A DNA stretch of 64,000 nucleotides from Paenibacillus sp. Soil750. GTDB taxonomy: Bacteria; Bacillota; Bacilli; Paenibacillales; NBRC-103111. Made by a program: the position numbers and the translations under genes. The stretch covers positions 944,735 to 1,008,734 of the forward strand of contig NZ_LMSD01000012.1 of NCBI RefSeq assembly GCF_001428045.1. The letters are read 5' to 3'. Positions 1 to 7,664 of the stretch are shown here, piece by piece; positions within the stretch are counted from its first letter, which is position 1; every line of letters starts with the position of its first letter. The notes below the pieces were generated by a model. The model saw nothing but the letters and a program-made list of their open reading frames with translations, made no database searches and was not told where the DNA came from.

Positions 1-42
1 GAGGACCCATGTCCGATCACGCTCACTTACTTTTGTCTCCAT
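1..42 (-). CDS. ABC sugar transporter permease, N-terminus only
   Basis: The window edge cuts this gene; only the first 14 codons are present (METKVSERDRTWVL). The ATG at 42 is preceded by a good ribosome site (AAGGAG, 51-56). It lies directly downstream of a sugar-binding lipoprotein gene on the same strand, the usual place for the first membrane permease of a CUT1-type importer. The identity is therefore inferred from context, not from the residues seen. Confidence 0.6.
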   Translation of the reverse strand, partial: METKVSERDRTWVL

Positions 43-76
43 TGGCTCTTCTCCTTGTTTCTTTTCTGTATAAGAG

Positions 77-116
77 CGGGTGAAGCCACCGTTAGCTTTC
101 ACGAGAGCTTCACCCG
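77..116 (-). terminator. Intra-operon hairpin between binding protein and permease
   Basis: A 10-bp perfect stem (CGGGTGAAGC, 77-86, with its complement at 107-116) encloses a 20-nt loop. No strong T-run follows on the minus strand, so full termination is unlikely. Such a hairpin between the binding-protein gene and the permease genes usually protects or attenuates the transcript, giving more binding protein than permease. The second sugar ABC operon here has a similar element at 48271-48312. Confidence 0.5.
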
Positions 117-130
117 ATTCAAGCGGACGA

Positions 131-1447
131 TTAATTGGTCAAAATATCATTGATTTGCTTATCCATACTTTTCAAGCCATCTTCTGGAGATTGCTTACCG
201 AATAGGATGTTCTGTAAGGACTCTGAAACCGTCGTGATAATCGTTGTGTACTTATCTGTTTTCGGTGCGAATTTCACTGTTTTCTGAGCTTCGATAAAGA
301 AATTACGGTATGGCAGTTTTTTGTACTCATCGCTTGTTGTTACTGTGCTGTTAGCAGGTACGTGTCCGGCTTGACCCCACGTTTTGCCACCTACCTCTGA
401 GAAGTACTTCATGAATTTCGCGGATGCTTCTTGCTTCTCTGTTGTTACATAAGAAGGTACGACGAGTAAATGGGAGCTTCCCCAGTGGGTTTGGCTACCG
501 AAAATCGCAGGCAGCGGCATCGCACCAATATTCAAAGCTTTATCGTTAAGCAAGAGCCCCGCTTCCCACACACCGCCGAACCATAGGGCTGCTTTTCCGC
601 TATGGAAGGAATCCCAAGGTGTTTTATCATTGAGATCACTGTACTTGTTTTTGTACAAATCCATATAAAACTTAAGGACATTCAAGGCTTTCTCGTTGTT
701 GATTGCGGATTTCGTCATATCGCCATTTAAGATATCGCCGCCTGCTTCATAGTACAAATTCAGGAATGGCTCTTGGAAATAAGGGGTATTCACGGCTAAT
801 GCCTGCACGCCAGGTACTTTGGCTTGAATCTGCGCTAACGTTTTCTTAAAGCCCTCTGGCGTCAACTCTCCCAGTTTCGGCGTGCCATCATCGTTTAGCA
901 GCTCGGCTTTCTTAAGCAGATCCTTGTTGTAATAGAACATATGGAAATGTGTATCTAACGGTACGGCGTAAGGCTTTCCATCATAGGATACGCTTTTGAT
1001 ATTGGAGTCTGAGACTTGTTTCAGATCAAAACCAACCTTGCTGGCAAGACCATCAAGAGGTAGAATTTGCTTCGCTTTCACGAAGGGCGAGATTCGATCC
1101 ACGTGAGCTACAGCCACATCGGGCCCTTTCGATGAAGAAAGTGCCGTGCTTAGCTTTGCATAGTACTCATTGGATTCTAAGCGCAGCTGTTTCACGATGA
1201 CTTCCTTCTGGGAGTCGTTATAGCCTTTGACAATTTGATCTACGAAATCACCTTCGCCACCGCCGAACATATTCCAGAAGGTGATCTCTACCGGATTCGC
1301 TGCTTTGGTTGTCTCTGCGGCTTTCGCAGTCTGTGCAGCTGTGGCAGTTGCAGTTTTGGTATCGCTTTCTTTTGTGCTCGAGCAGCCTGTCGCTACCATA
1401 GCAAGCGCAATACTTGCGGTAAGTAAACTAGTGAATTTCTTTTTCAT
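131..1447 (-). CDS. Sugar ABC transporter substrate-binding lipoprotein
   Basis: A 438-residue extracellular solute-binding protein of the CUT1 type (family 1), which would deliver an oligo- or monosaccharide to an ABC importer. The N-terminus is a lipoprotein signal peptide with lipobox VATGC, so Cys22 should be lipid-anchored, followed by a Ser/Thr/Ala-rich linker to about residue 50. The start chosen is the ATG at 1447, which lies 12 nt after GAGAGGG; a TTG at 1459 would abut that site and is unlikely. Typical core features follow, such as the ITFWNMFGG opening strand and the aromatic-rich ALWFGGVWEAG segment. The permease gene begins 89 nt downstream. The substrate cannot be told from sequence. 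Confidence 0.9.
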   Translation of the reverse strand: MKKKFTSLLTASIALAMVATGCSSTKESDTKTATATAAQTAKAAETTKAANPVEITFWNMFGGGEGDFVDQIVKGYNDSQKEVIVKQLRLESNEYYAKLSTALSSSKGPDVAVAHVDRISPFVKAKQILPLDGLASKVGFDLKQVSDSNIKSVSYDGKPYAVPLDTHFHMFYYNKDLLKKAELLNDDGTPKLGELTPEGFKKTLAQIQAKVPGVQALAVNTPYFQEPFLNLYYEAGGDILNGDMTKSAINNEKALNVLKFYMDLYKNKYSDLNDKTPWDSFHSGKAALWFGGVWEAGLLLNDKALNIGAMPLPAIFGSQTHWGSSHLLVVPSYVTTEKQEASAKFMKYFSEVGGKTWGQAGHVPANSTVTTSDEYKKLPYRNFFIEAQKTVKFAPKTDKYTTIITTVSESLQNILFGKQSPEDGLKSMDKQINDILTN

Positions 1448-1489
1448 TGGGATGAACAACCCTCTCTCATTCGGTTTATGTTAGTTGTC

Positions 1490-1521
1490 GAAAGCCCTTT
1501 CATTCAAGTGTAAGGGCTTTC
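1490..1521. other. Perfect 10-bp hairpin upstream of the sugar-binding protein gene
   Basis: GAAAGCCCTT at 1490-1499 pairs with AAGGGCTTTC at 1512-1521 around a 12-nt loop. It lies 43 nt before the ATG of the binding-protein gene. No T-run follows on either strand, so it is not a classical terminator. It may be a 5' UTR stabiliser or an operator; function unknown. Confidence 0.4.
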
Positions 1522-1674
1522 CTTGGTTCTAACTTTACAGGGAATCGCTCCGCGTCTAAACCGATAAAACCGTCAACTTTAGGGAACAAACGTAAGAAAT
1601 CCTCAGACTGTTTTGACTAAAAGGTGACGATGTTACGATTGGAGGGGTGAATCGTACGTTGGACAAGCGACGTT

Positions 1675-1861
1675 TAACTGGAAAACATACAGCTAATTCG
1701 AGTGAAAAAGACGATTATTTGAATATAGATGGAAAATGTACAGGTAATTTCCTTGGAATTATTGAAAAACACAGAATTCGAAGATAGCTGGAGGAAATCC
1801 AGTTATTCCGCAAATGAGCCCAAATGGGGCAAATTTAGATACAGGAAATCCAGTTATTTCG
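1675..1861. repeat. Four degenerate copies of a ~26-bp intergenic repeat
   Basis: Four related units begin near 1675, 1726, 1785 and 1836, spaced about 51, 59 and 51 bp. Units 3 and 4 share GGAAATCCAGTTATT exactly; units 1 and 2 share GGAAAA, then ACAG and TAATT. The whole 1448-2100 gap has no plausible gene. The look (short, AT-rich, decayed, intergenic) resembles dispersed repeats of Paenibacillus genomes, but that is from memory and was not searched. Confidence 0.5.
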
Positions 1862-1922
1862 TCGGAGGGCTGCTTCTCTAGTAAACTAGTAGATTTTCAT
1901 ATATCATTCCGATAAGTTTAGC

Positions 1923-1928
1923 TATAAT
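1923..1928 (+). promoter_or_regulatory. Candidate -10 box ahead of the 2-hydroxyacid dehydrogenase
   Basis: TATAAT is present about 170 nt upstream of the dehydrogenase start, with no good -35 at 17 bp. If used, the transcript would carry a leader that includes the long-range inverted repeat at 1991-2050. Confidence 0.3.
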
Positions 1929-1990
1929 ATAACAGACTACATAAAGACTACTTTGGCTAGTCAGATCATCTTTTGCTCAATAAAGAATAA

Positions 1991-2050
1991 AAAGTGCCTG
2001 GCCGGGACTGTAACCCCCCATTCGAATAAACGCGTTATCTCGGCACTTTA
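1991..2050. other. Long-range inverted repeat, possible structured RNA or terminator
   Basis: AAAGTGCC and GGCACTTT flank about 44 nt that contain G- and C-runs (GGCCGGGACTG, AACCCCCC) and CGCG. Read on the minus strand the 3' arm ends in GGCACTTTTT, like a terminator; on the plus strand it lies in the leader of the dehydrogenase gene, about 50 nt before its start. It matches no riboswitch class recognised by eye. Confidence 0.4.
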
Positions 2051-2100
2051 ATTATCGCATGCAAAGAATATTCAATTAAGAAACTCAAGGAGGAATACTC

Positions 2101-3084
2101 ATGTCGACCAAGCCCAAAATACTCGTTACCCACAAATTACCGGAAACCGTTCAAGATTATTTAAATCTTCATGGTGATTGTACGTTCTGGAATCAGGAAG
2201 GCAGTATGCCTCGGAGTGTCATTTTGGATAAAGTCTCAGATGCCGAGGGAATCTTGGGAGGAACAATTGACGAAGAACTGTTAAGCCGCGCACCACGGTT
2301 ACGTGTAGCGAGTACCTCTTCAGTCGGGTACAATCATTTTGATCTTGATGCAATGAGATCCCATGGTGTAATTGGTACTCATACTCCATATGTACTTGAT
2401 AGCACCGTAGCTGATCTCGTTCTCGCCTTAATGTTAAGTGCAGGGCGAAGAATCGCAGAACTGGACGCTTATGTGAAACAGGGGAAATGGCAAAAGGGAA
2501 CGAGCGGTACCGAATTATTCGGTGTAGATGTTCATCATTCAACACTGGGAATCATCGGCATGGGGCGGATTGGCGAAGCGATTGCTCAGCGAGCTGTATT
2601 TGGCTTCGATATGAACCTGCTCTATCACAGTCGCCGTCCAAAAAAAGAAGTAGACGAGCGCTTCCATGCCCGCTTCTGCGAGCTGGATGAGTTACTACGT
2701 GAATCCGACTACATCGTTGTGATGACTCCTTTAACTCCAGAGACGAAACATATGATCGGCGAGGAGCAGTTTAACTTGATGAAGTCATCAGCCATCTTCA
2801 TTAATGCCTCCCGAGGAGCAACTGTAGACGAGCAAGCGCTGATTAAGGCGCTTCAACAAGGAAAAATTCGCGGAGCCGGCCTAGATGTGTTCGATATCGA
2901 ACCAACTCCTGCGGATAATCCGTTGTTATCCATGCCGAATGTGGTCACTTTACCTCATATCGGTTCGGCTACTGCAAGAACGCGTAATGACATGGCTGAA
3001 CTTGCAGCCAAGAATCTTGTGGAAGCTCTGAACGGCGGTCAGGCCTATGTTGTACAAGAACTAAAGGATTTGGTTCCGAACTAA
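2101..3084 (+). CDS. D-2-hydroxyacid dehydrogenase (glyoxylate/hydroxypyruvate reductase type)
   Basis: This 327-residue cytosolic enzyme should reduce a 2-keto acid such as glyoxylate or hydroxypyruvate with NAD(P)H. The Rossmann motif GMGRIG lies at residues 153-158. The catalytic trio of the family is visible: Arg238 (NASRGATVDE), Glu267 (DVFDIEP) and His286 (LPHIGSAT). The length is typical. AAGGAGG stands 7 nt before the ATG, which fixes the start. It appears monocistronic, with a terminator at 3121-3158. The exact substrate cannot be assigned; alternatives in this family include phosphoglycerate and other hydroxyacid dehydrogenases. Confidence 0.88.
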   Translation: MSTKPKILVTHKLPETVQDYLNLHGDCTFWNQEGSMPRSVILDKVSDAEGILGGTIDEELLSRAPRLRVASTSSVGYNHFDLDAMRSHGVIGTHTPYVLDSTVADLVLALMLSAGRRIAELDAYVKQGKWQKGTSGTELFGVDVHHSTLGIIGMGRIGEAIAQRAVFGFDMNLLYHSRRPKKEVDERFHARFCELDELLRESDYIVVMTPLTPETKHMIGEEQFNLMKSSAIFINASRGATVDEQALIKALQQGKIRGAGLDVFDIEPTPADNPLLSMPNVVTLPHIGSATARTRNDMAELAAKNLVEALNGGQAYVVQELKDLVPN

Positions 3085-3120
3085 CGCTTAGCATCCCTTT
3101 CCCTCCGAGACTATCAAAAT

Positions 3121-3158
3121 AAACGGCTACGCCGTCCTTCTGGGACGGGAGCGTTTTT
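3121..3158 (+). terminator. Terminator of the 2-hydroxyacid dehydrogenase gene
   Basis: The hairpin has an inner stem CCGTCC/GGACGG and an outer AAACG/CGTTT arm and ends in GCGTTTTT. It starts 36 nt after the stop codon. Confidence 0.7.
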
Positions 3159-3199
3159 GGAGAAATATAACCAAATTGTGATGTGAAACATATTTTAAG

Positions 3200-3228
3200 A
3201 AGGACCTGAGGCTCTGCCTCAGGTCCTT
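3200..3228. other. Perfect 13-bp hairpin with 3-nt loop
   Basis: AAGGACCTGAGGC and GCCTCAGGTCCTT are exact complements separated by TCT. A following T-run is missing on both strands, so it is not an ordinary terminator. It stands alone in the gap between two genes. Confidence 0.45.
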
Positions 3229-3339
3229 GGTATAAACCCAATCTGATGTGTATAGGGAGGGTTGTCCATGTTTCTAGGTAAACAGTCGTGCAAATTCCCA
3301 AACATAGAGAGTATCGCGAAAAGTGGTTGGTTGATATTC

Positions 3340-3523
3340 TAACGGACGTGACAGCCTCTATTATCTGAAAATGAGGCAGTTTTGATTTTTAATGGACACC
3401 AGAGGCGTTATTGACTAATTTACATGCCAACATGTGTGGCAAGGGACTGAATAACGGCCTTGGCGTCCGTTAGCCTTTGGACTCCCTGCTTTTCTCATCA
3501 AATAACGGCTCTCCTGTCCGTAA
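3340..3523. repeat. Four copies of an intergenic repeat, two direct and two inverted
   Basis: Units at 3340-3367 and 3390-3415 read forward; units at 3446-3472 and 3498-3523 read in reverse complement. The shared core is TAACGGAC, a short variable spacer, then roughly AGAGCCGTTATT. Each unit is itself weakly palindromic (TAACGG at one end, CCGTTA at the other). No gene is present in the 3085-3615 gap. Such repeats resemble dispersed intergenic elements of Paenibacillus chromosomes (recollection, not a search). Confidence 0.55.
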
Positions 3524-3567
3524 CGCAGTAAACATCAAAGCAAACCTTGCATTACTTTATATCTATT

Positions 3568-3593
3568 AAAAAAGAGCCCGAGGGCTCTTTTTT
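3568..3593. terminator. Bidirectional rho-independent terminator
   Basis: AAAAAAGAGCCC pairs perfectly with GGGCTCTTTTTT across a 2-nt loop; the A-run and T-run allow function in both directions. It lies just downstream of the minus-strand sialidase-like gene. Confidence 0.8.
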
Positions 3594-3615
3594 CTATAGA
3601 TTATTTACAAGCAAG

Positions 3616-4525
3616 TTAGTTTATCGTTATATTGTCAAAACTCACACTATTCCCGAAGCCACCACGGACCCCGATCGTCCCACTTACAAATGTTGTATCG
3701 GTAAAGGTAATTTTGGGAGTGGCCATATCGCCTACGTACACCTTCGTATTCCCTTCATTGACTACAACCTTCATGTGATACCACGTGTTCGTGCTGATCG
3801 TTGTATTGACAAGACCAAGCTGCGTCCAGTTATTGTTAAAACGACCTAGCCACACTTGCCCCGCAGAATCAATGCCTGCGGCATACCCTTTCAAACTGTC
3901 CGTCCCCGTTGCTGGATTCGTCACATTAAAAATAAGACTGCCCTGCCCCGCATTGTTAAGCTTGATATCTCCTTCAAGGGTGTAATTTCGCTTGGATGGA
4001 TAAGGGGTAAGTATGGATTTATCCTCATACACGCCCTTATCGGGGTTACCTAATGTACCTGGAGAACCTGTTTTCTCATCGATCGTGCTTAGATAACTCC
4101 AATTTGAACCGCCGTTCATACTTTTGTACACTTTTAACTGATAAGACTCTTGCCAACGCACCGATCGCATCGCTAGCAAAATATCGCCATTCGCTAGTTG
4201 CGCGAATTGACCATTATCGAGCTCACGTCCATCTTCCCAAAATGTCGCTGCTAAAGACCACGTACGGCAATTATCTGTGCTGAGGAATACCTGTAATCGC
4301 GTACCGCCCCAGGAAACTTTCGTATAGCCGTTATTATCATAAATGGCTGCAACCGCTAGCCAGTTACCATTGGCAAGCTTAATCATACGCGGATATTCCG
4401 AGCCAAACGTACCTGGACTAATGCCACGTGCATCTGTTCCCGCATCTGTAAACGTATTGATATTCGTTATCGTGACCGAGGATCCCCATATAATCGGCCC
4501 ATTCGCAGCGAATGCTGGGCCTGAC
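3616..4525 (-). pseudogene. 5'-truncated sialidase-like (BNR) protein with LamG-like C-terminus
   Basis: The frame is open from 4560 to 3616. An ATG at 4386 would give 256 residues, but the coding signal clearly continues upstream to about 4525 (for example SGPAFAANGPIIWG and TDARGISPGTFGSEYPRM), with no start codon, ribosome site or signal peptide. The N-terminal two-fifths looks like a BNR/Asp-box sialidase fold (LSTDNCRTWS, YKSMNGGSNWS). Residues about 125-256 of the ATG form look like a concanavalin/LamG beta-sandwich (YTLEGDIKLNN, WYHMKVVVNEG). Family enzymes are secreted glycan hydrolases, so this remnant probably lost its first part. The break coincides with a 24-bp motif also present at 1615-1640. 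The 4526-4699 remainder contains only the downstream terminator. Confidence 0.65.
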
Positions 4526-4616
4526 GGACTAAGGTGACAAATGTTACGATCCCACCCTATTCAGAAGCTGATGCTTACTCTCGTGGCGTACAAAATTACG
4601 ATTGTGAAAATGCAAC

Positions 4617-4673
4617 AAATAGCGCATTGATGTTCCACCTCGTCAACCGACGCAGAATATCAATGCGCTATTT
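4617..4673. terminator. Terminator hairpin after the threonine-aldolase-like gene
   Basis: A 15-bp perfect stem (AAATAGCGCATTGAT with its complement at 4659-4673) encloses 27 nt. It lies 27 nt past the stop codon of the minus-strand gene and has short A/T-rich flanks, so termination in that direction is likely though the T-run is poor. Confidence 0.55.
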
Positions 4674-4699
4674 GATTTCACTTTAGGCAAGCCTGCTAA

Positions 4700-5791
4700 C
4701 TATCCCTCTCGCAATACCGCAGCCAACCGCTCAAACGTCAACTTCAGCTTGTCCTTCGGAATTTGAGCGAATGCATCGCCTATACTTATTTCGAAGGAAC
4801 AAGTTCCCTCGCTTGATTCACGCAGATAGTGAATCAACCCTACACTTGTCTCAGCGTACAACTCGACAAGTATTGGCTCAAGCTTCTCTTTCGGCATCGC
4901 GATATGAACGTGGAACATATTCGTTACGGGTACCCGCGGCAAGGTAGTCACATGCTGACAGCTATTAAACAGCGCAGCAAGCCCCACCGCATCTTCATAG
5001 TATTGACCCATCTTCGGCTCACGCTGCTTGAAATAGTAGCTCGCGCTAAGGTAATACGGATACAGGCTGATCAAATCGCCGCCATGCCGCCTTTTCCACA
5101 CCTTTGATTTCGCCGTAAACGCCTCATCACCAGCTAGAATCGCACCTGCAATGCCGCCGATTCCTTTGTAGAAGGAGATGTACACACTATCGAAAAGCAC
5201 ACACAATTCTGCAGTAGTCTTCTGATAATACGGCAGCACCTCGTACAATCTTGCCCCGTCCAGATGCAGTTTGATCCCTTTGGCACGACAATGTGCCGAA
5301 ATCGCAACGAGCTCCTCGAAAGGCGGCAGCACACCACCAATTTCACGCTGTGGCAGCTCAATCAAGAGACATGCGATGTCATCTTTGAGTTCAAGAATCT
5401 CATCCAATAGAATCAAGCGATCCTTCTCGCCCAGCAAAATCGATTCAATCTGGTGAAGCTCCTTCAAGCCACCCTCTTCATGAATTTCCAAATGGCTTAA
5501 CGGATGATACGCAACCTTGCGGATTCCCTTCTCATCACACCAAATACGTAGAGCAATCTGCTGCGCCATCGTCCCGCTGGGGAAGAACACAGCCTTCTCT
5601 TTGCCAAGATAAGCGGCCATTTCCGCCTGAAAGCTCTCTATACTTTCGCCAGTTCCATAAATATCACTCTCTAGTTTGCCATCCAGTCCATCTAAGGCCT
5701 CTTTTAAAATTTGAATATTTCTGCGGCCGTGGCCACCTACTGGATACGAGGTTTGGCGAAAGGCTGCTGCTAATGGAGATATTGTACTCAT
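4700..5791 (-). CDS. Low-specificity threonine aldolase / beta-eliminating lyase family, PLP-dependent
   Basis: A 363-residue fold-type I PLP enzyme. The family member best known cleaves L-threonine or L-allo-threonine to glycine and acetaldehyde. Lys209 in SFYKGIGGIAGA is the expected Schiff-base lysine, and Asp178 in LHLDGARL should bind the pyridine nitrogen. GTGESIESFQ and PSGTMAQQIA match the conserved N-terminal segment and the phosphate-binding loop. It is slightly longer than typical threonine aldolases (about 340) and has a 20-residue N-terminal extension. It is divergent from the Rieske gene, with about 100 nt between the starts, and is monocistronic. Substrate is inferred only from the family. 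Confidence 0.8.
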   Translation of the reverse strand: MSTISPLAAAFRQTSYPVGGHGRRNIQILKEALDGLDGKLESDIYGTGESIESFQAEMAAYLGKEKAVFFPSGTMAQQIALRIWCDEKGIRKVAYHPLSHLEIHEEGGLKELHQIESILLGEKDRLILLDEILELKDDIACLLIELPQREIGGVLPPFEELVAISAHCRAKGIKLHLDGARLYEVLPYYQKTTAELCVLFDSVYISFYKGIGGIAGAILAGDEAFTAKSKVWKRRHGGDLISLYPYYLSASYYFKQREPKMGQYYEDAVGLAALFNSCQHVTTLPRVPVTNMFHVHIAMPKEKLEPILVELYAETSVGLIHYLRESSEGTCSFEISIGDAFAQIPKDKLKLTFERLAAVLREG

Positions 5792-5895
5792 GTAGATCGT
5801 GCTCCTTTGTTTTTGCCATCTGCTTAGAGATCTTTGATGTCGTTTGGATTATAATGATATTAATAAAGATATCCCTTCTGAAAAGGAGCATCCCC

Positions 5896-6195
5896 ATGAA
5901 TGAAATCCTGATTGGTTCTAAGGAACAGTTTACTGCAAACCCGTCCGAAGTGAAAGTGAATGGCAAGCGATTTTTCCTTACGGAAGCGGATGGTGTCTAC
6001 ACGCTGCTTTCCAGTCGATGCCCTCACGCAGGATATGTGGTCGAACTTGAAAATGGCGAATTAGAGTGTCCACTGCATGGCTGGACCTTTGAAGTGCACA
6101 CTGGCCGTTGCCACAATGTCCCTAATGCAAGGCTTCAACCCTTTGACGTCATCGAAAAAGAAGGTCTTCTATTCGCACTGATGGACCTTTCTTAA
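5896..6195 (+). CDS. Rieske [2Fe-2S] ferredoxin-like protein
   Basis: A 99-residue soluble Rieske domain. The cluster ligands are in the two classic boxes: Cys42-x-His44 (RCPHAGY) and Cys58-x2-His61 (CPLHGWTF). It resembles the small NirD/BphF-like ferredoxins that pass electrons to oxygenases or reductases. The start at 5896 has AAAAGGAG 9 nt upstream; an earlier in-frame ATG at 5773 would overlap the divergent gene and has no ribosome site. Its partner is unknown: the next gene is a permease 76 nt on, and no oxygenase lies nearby. Confidence 0.85.
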   Translation: MNEILIGSKEQFTANPSEVKVNGKRFFLTEADGVYTLLSSRCPHAGYVVELENGELECPLHGWTFEVHTGRCHNVPNARLQPFDVIEKEGLLFALMDLS

Positions 6196-6271
6196 CTGTA
6201 TATTTTACCAATGGACAAGCTATACTATGGGCTGTTGTTATCCATTTCTCATAAACAGCTTAGGAGGCGGC

Positions 6272-7615
6272 ATGTCCACAAAAGCAAATTCAACGAAGAA
6301 CAGCACGATGGCGTGGTGGCAGCTATCACTGCTAGGCGTCGCTTGCACGCTCGGAACTGGCTACTTTCTAGGCGTCGGTATCGGCCTAACGATGGGCGGC
6401 GCCTCCATGCTATTCTTGTTCCTTTTAGCTGCAGCAGGCACCTATTTTGTTCTTGACGCTTTGCTACAAATGACGGGAGAGCATCCTCAACAAGGCTCAT
6501 TCCGCTCCTATGCCAAATTAGCTTATGGACACTGGGCTGGATTTAGCAGCGGCTGGATTTACTGGGGCTCCCAGCTGATGATTATGGGGAGTCAATTAGC
6601 GGCTCTTTCCCTGTTTACGCAGTTCTGGTTTCCCACGGTACCGATGTGGTTGTTTGCCTTCTTCTATGCCAGTCTCGGCGTAGGTGTCATCTTGCTCGGT
6701 GCCCAAGCTTTCGAGCGTTCGGAGCATATTTTCGCACTCATCAAAGTTTCAGCGCTGCTGATATTTCTCCTCCTTGCCGGTGCCGCGGTACTTGGGTGGA
6801 TCAGAGGAGGTCTCCATCCGCTTTCATTCCCTATTTCAAAAGACACCTTTCTGCCTTCAGGGCTCAAGGGCTCTTGGTCATCCTTCATCTATGCGTTCTA
6901 TGCCTTCGGCGGCACGGAAATGATGGGGCTTTTCGCCATGCGTCTAAAGAAATCGAGCGAAGCTCATCAAGCAGGCTCCATCATGATCCTCCTTTTAGCT
7001 ATCCTCTACATCGTCTCGCTCTTCTTAGTCTTAACCCTCTTACCCTTGCACGCGCTTCATGACCAAAAAAGCCCCTTCCAAGTCAGCTTGGAAAGCTACC
7101 CATTGCCATATGTTCCGCATGTATTCAATGCGATCCTCATTATTGCTGCTTTCTCAACGATGGTGGCTTCCTTATTCGCCGTTACCTCCATACTCGTTGC
7201 CCTTGCGAAGGATCATGATGCGCCTTTCATGTTCACTCGTACGACAAGTGGAAGGAGACAGATTCCATACCCTGCTCTTGCCTTAACTTCCGGTGGAATG
7301 GCTGCCGCTGTTATTCTTTCCTTACTTTTACCCGATGAACTTTACACGGTTATGTCGACGGCAGCAGGTCTCACCTTGCTATTCATCTGGTTATTGATCT
7401 TGCTGTCTTCCGGACGACTATTAATTCATACGTCTGCTAAAATGTTCAAACGCTGGGTGGGCATGCTTCTTATTCTTATCGCCATTACTGGAGCTGCTTT
7501 TCACCCTACCACGCGTCCTGGCTTCTTCGTTAGTTTGTTATTCATCGTGCTGATTGGACTCATCACCTTCGTCGTTCACTTCAGCTGGACTCACAAGATA
7601 AAAAAAAGGACTTGA
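6272..7615 (+). CDS. APC-family amino acid permease
   Basis: A 447-residue integral membrane protein with about 12 hydrophobic segments. The GTGYFLGVGIGLTMGGAS segment near the N-terminus corresponds to the glycine-rich first helix of the amino acid-polyamine-organocation family, so it probably moves an amino acid by proton symport across the cell membrane. The ATG at 6272 is chosen because TAGGAGG ends 4 nt upstream; the in-frame ATG at 6227 lacks a ribosome site. The stop codon lies inside the promoter of the next gene, a MerR-type regulator. Substrate cannot be assigned. Confidence 0.8.
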   Translation: MSTKANSTKNSTMAWWQLSLLGVACTLGTGYFLGVGIGLTMGGASMLFLFLLAAAGTYFVLDALLQMTGEHPQQGSFRSYAKLAYGHWAGFSSGWIYWGSQLMIMGSQLAALSLFTQFWFPTVPMWLFAFFYASLGVGVILLGAQAFERSEHIFALIKVSALLIFLLLAGAAVLGWIRGGLHPLSFPISKDTFLPSGLKGSWSSFIYAFYAFGGTEMMGLFAMRLKKSSEAHQAGSIMILLLAILYIVSLFLVLTLLPLHALHDQKSPFQVSLESYPLPYVPHVFNAILIIAAFSTMVASLFAVTSILVALAKDHDAPFMFTRTTSGRRQIPYPALALTSGGMAAAVILSLLLPDELYTVMSTAAGLTLLFIWLLILLSSGRLLIHTSAKMFKRWVGMLLILIAITGAAFHPTTRPGFFVSLLFIVLIGLITFVVHFSWTHKIKKRT

Positions 7616-7642
7616 CATTAACGCTACGTAAACCTTTACAGT
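7612..7642 (+). promoter_or_regulatory. MerR-type promoter with 19-bp spacer and dyad operator
   Basis: TTGACA (7612-7617) and TACAGT (7637-7642) are separated by 19 bp, the elongated spacer typical of promoters activated by MerR-family proteins. The spacer carries a dyad, TTAACG-cta-CGTAAA. The -35 box overlaps the TGA stop of the permease gene. Autoregulation by the adjacent TipA-type regulator is inferred. Confidence 0.7.
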
Positions 7643-7664
7643 TAAGTTGTCAGGAGGTGAGCAG

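Noticed and set aside
1448..2100. Possible CRISPR array in the repeated region
   Set aside because: The repeat units are degenerate, only about 26 bp with 51-59 bp period, and the spacing sequence is itself partly repeated; no cas genes are nearby.
5773..5895. Longer N-terminus for the Rieske protein
   Set aside because: It would overlap the divergent gene start, has no ribosome site, and adds a sequence unlike Rieske ferredoxins.
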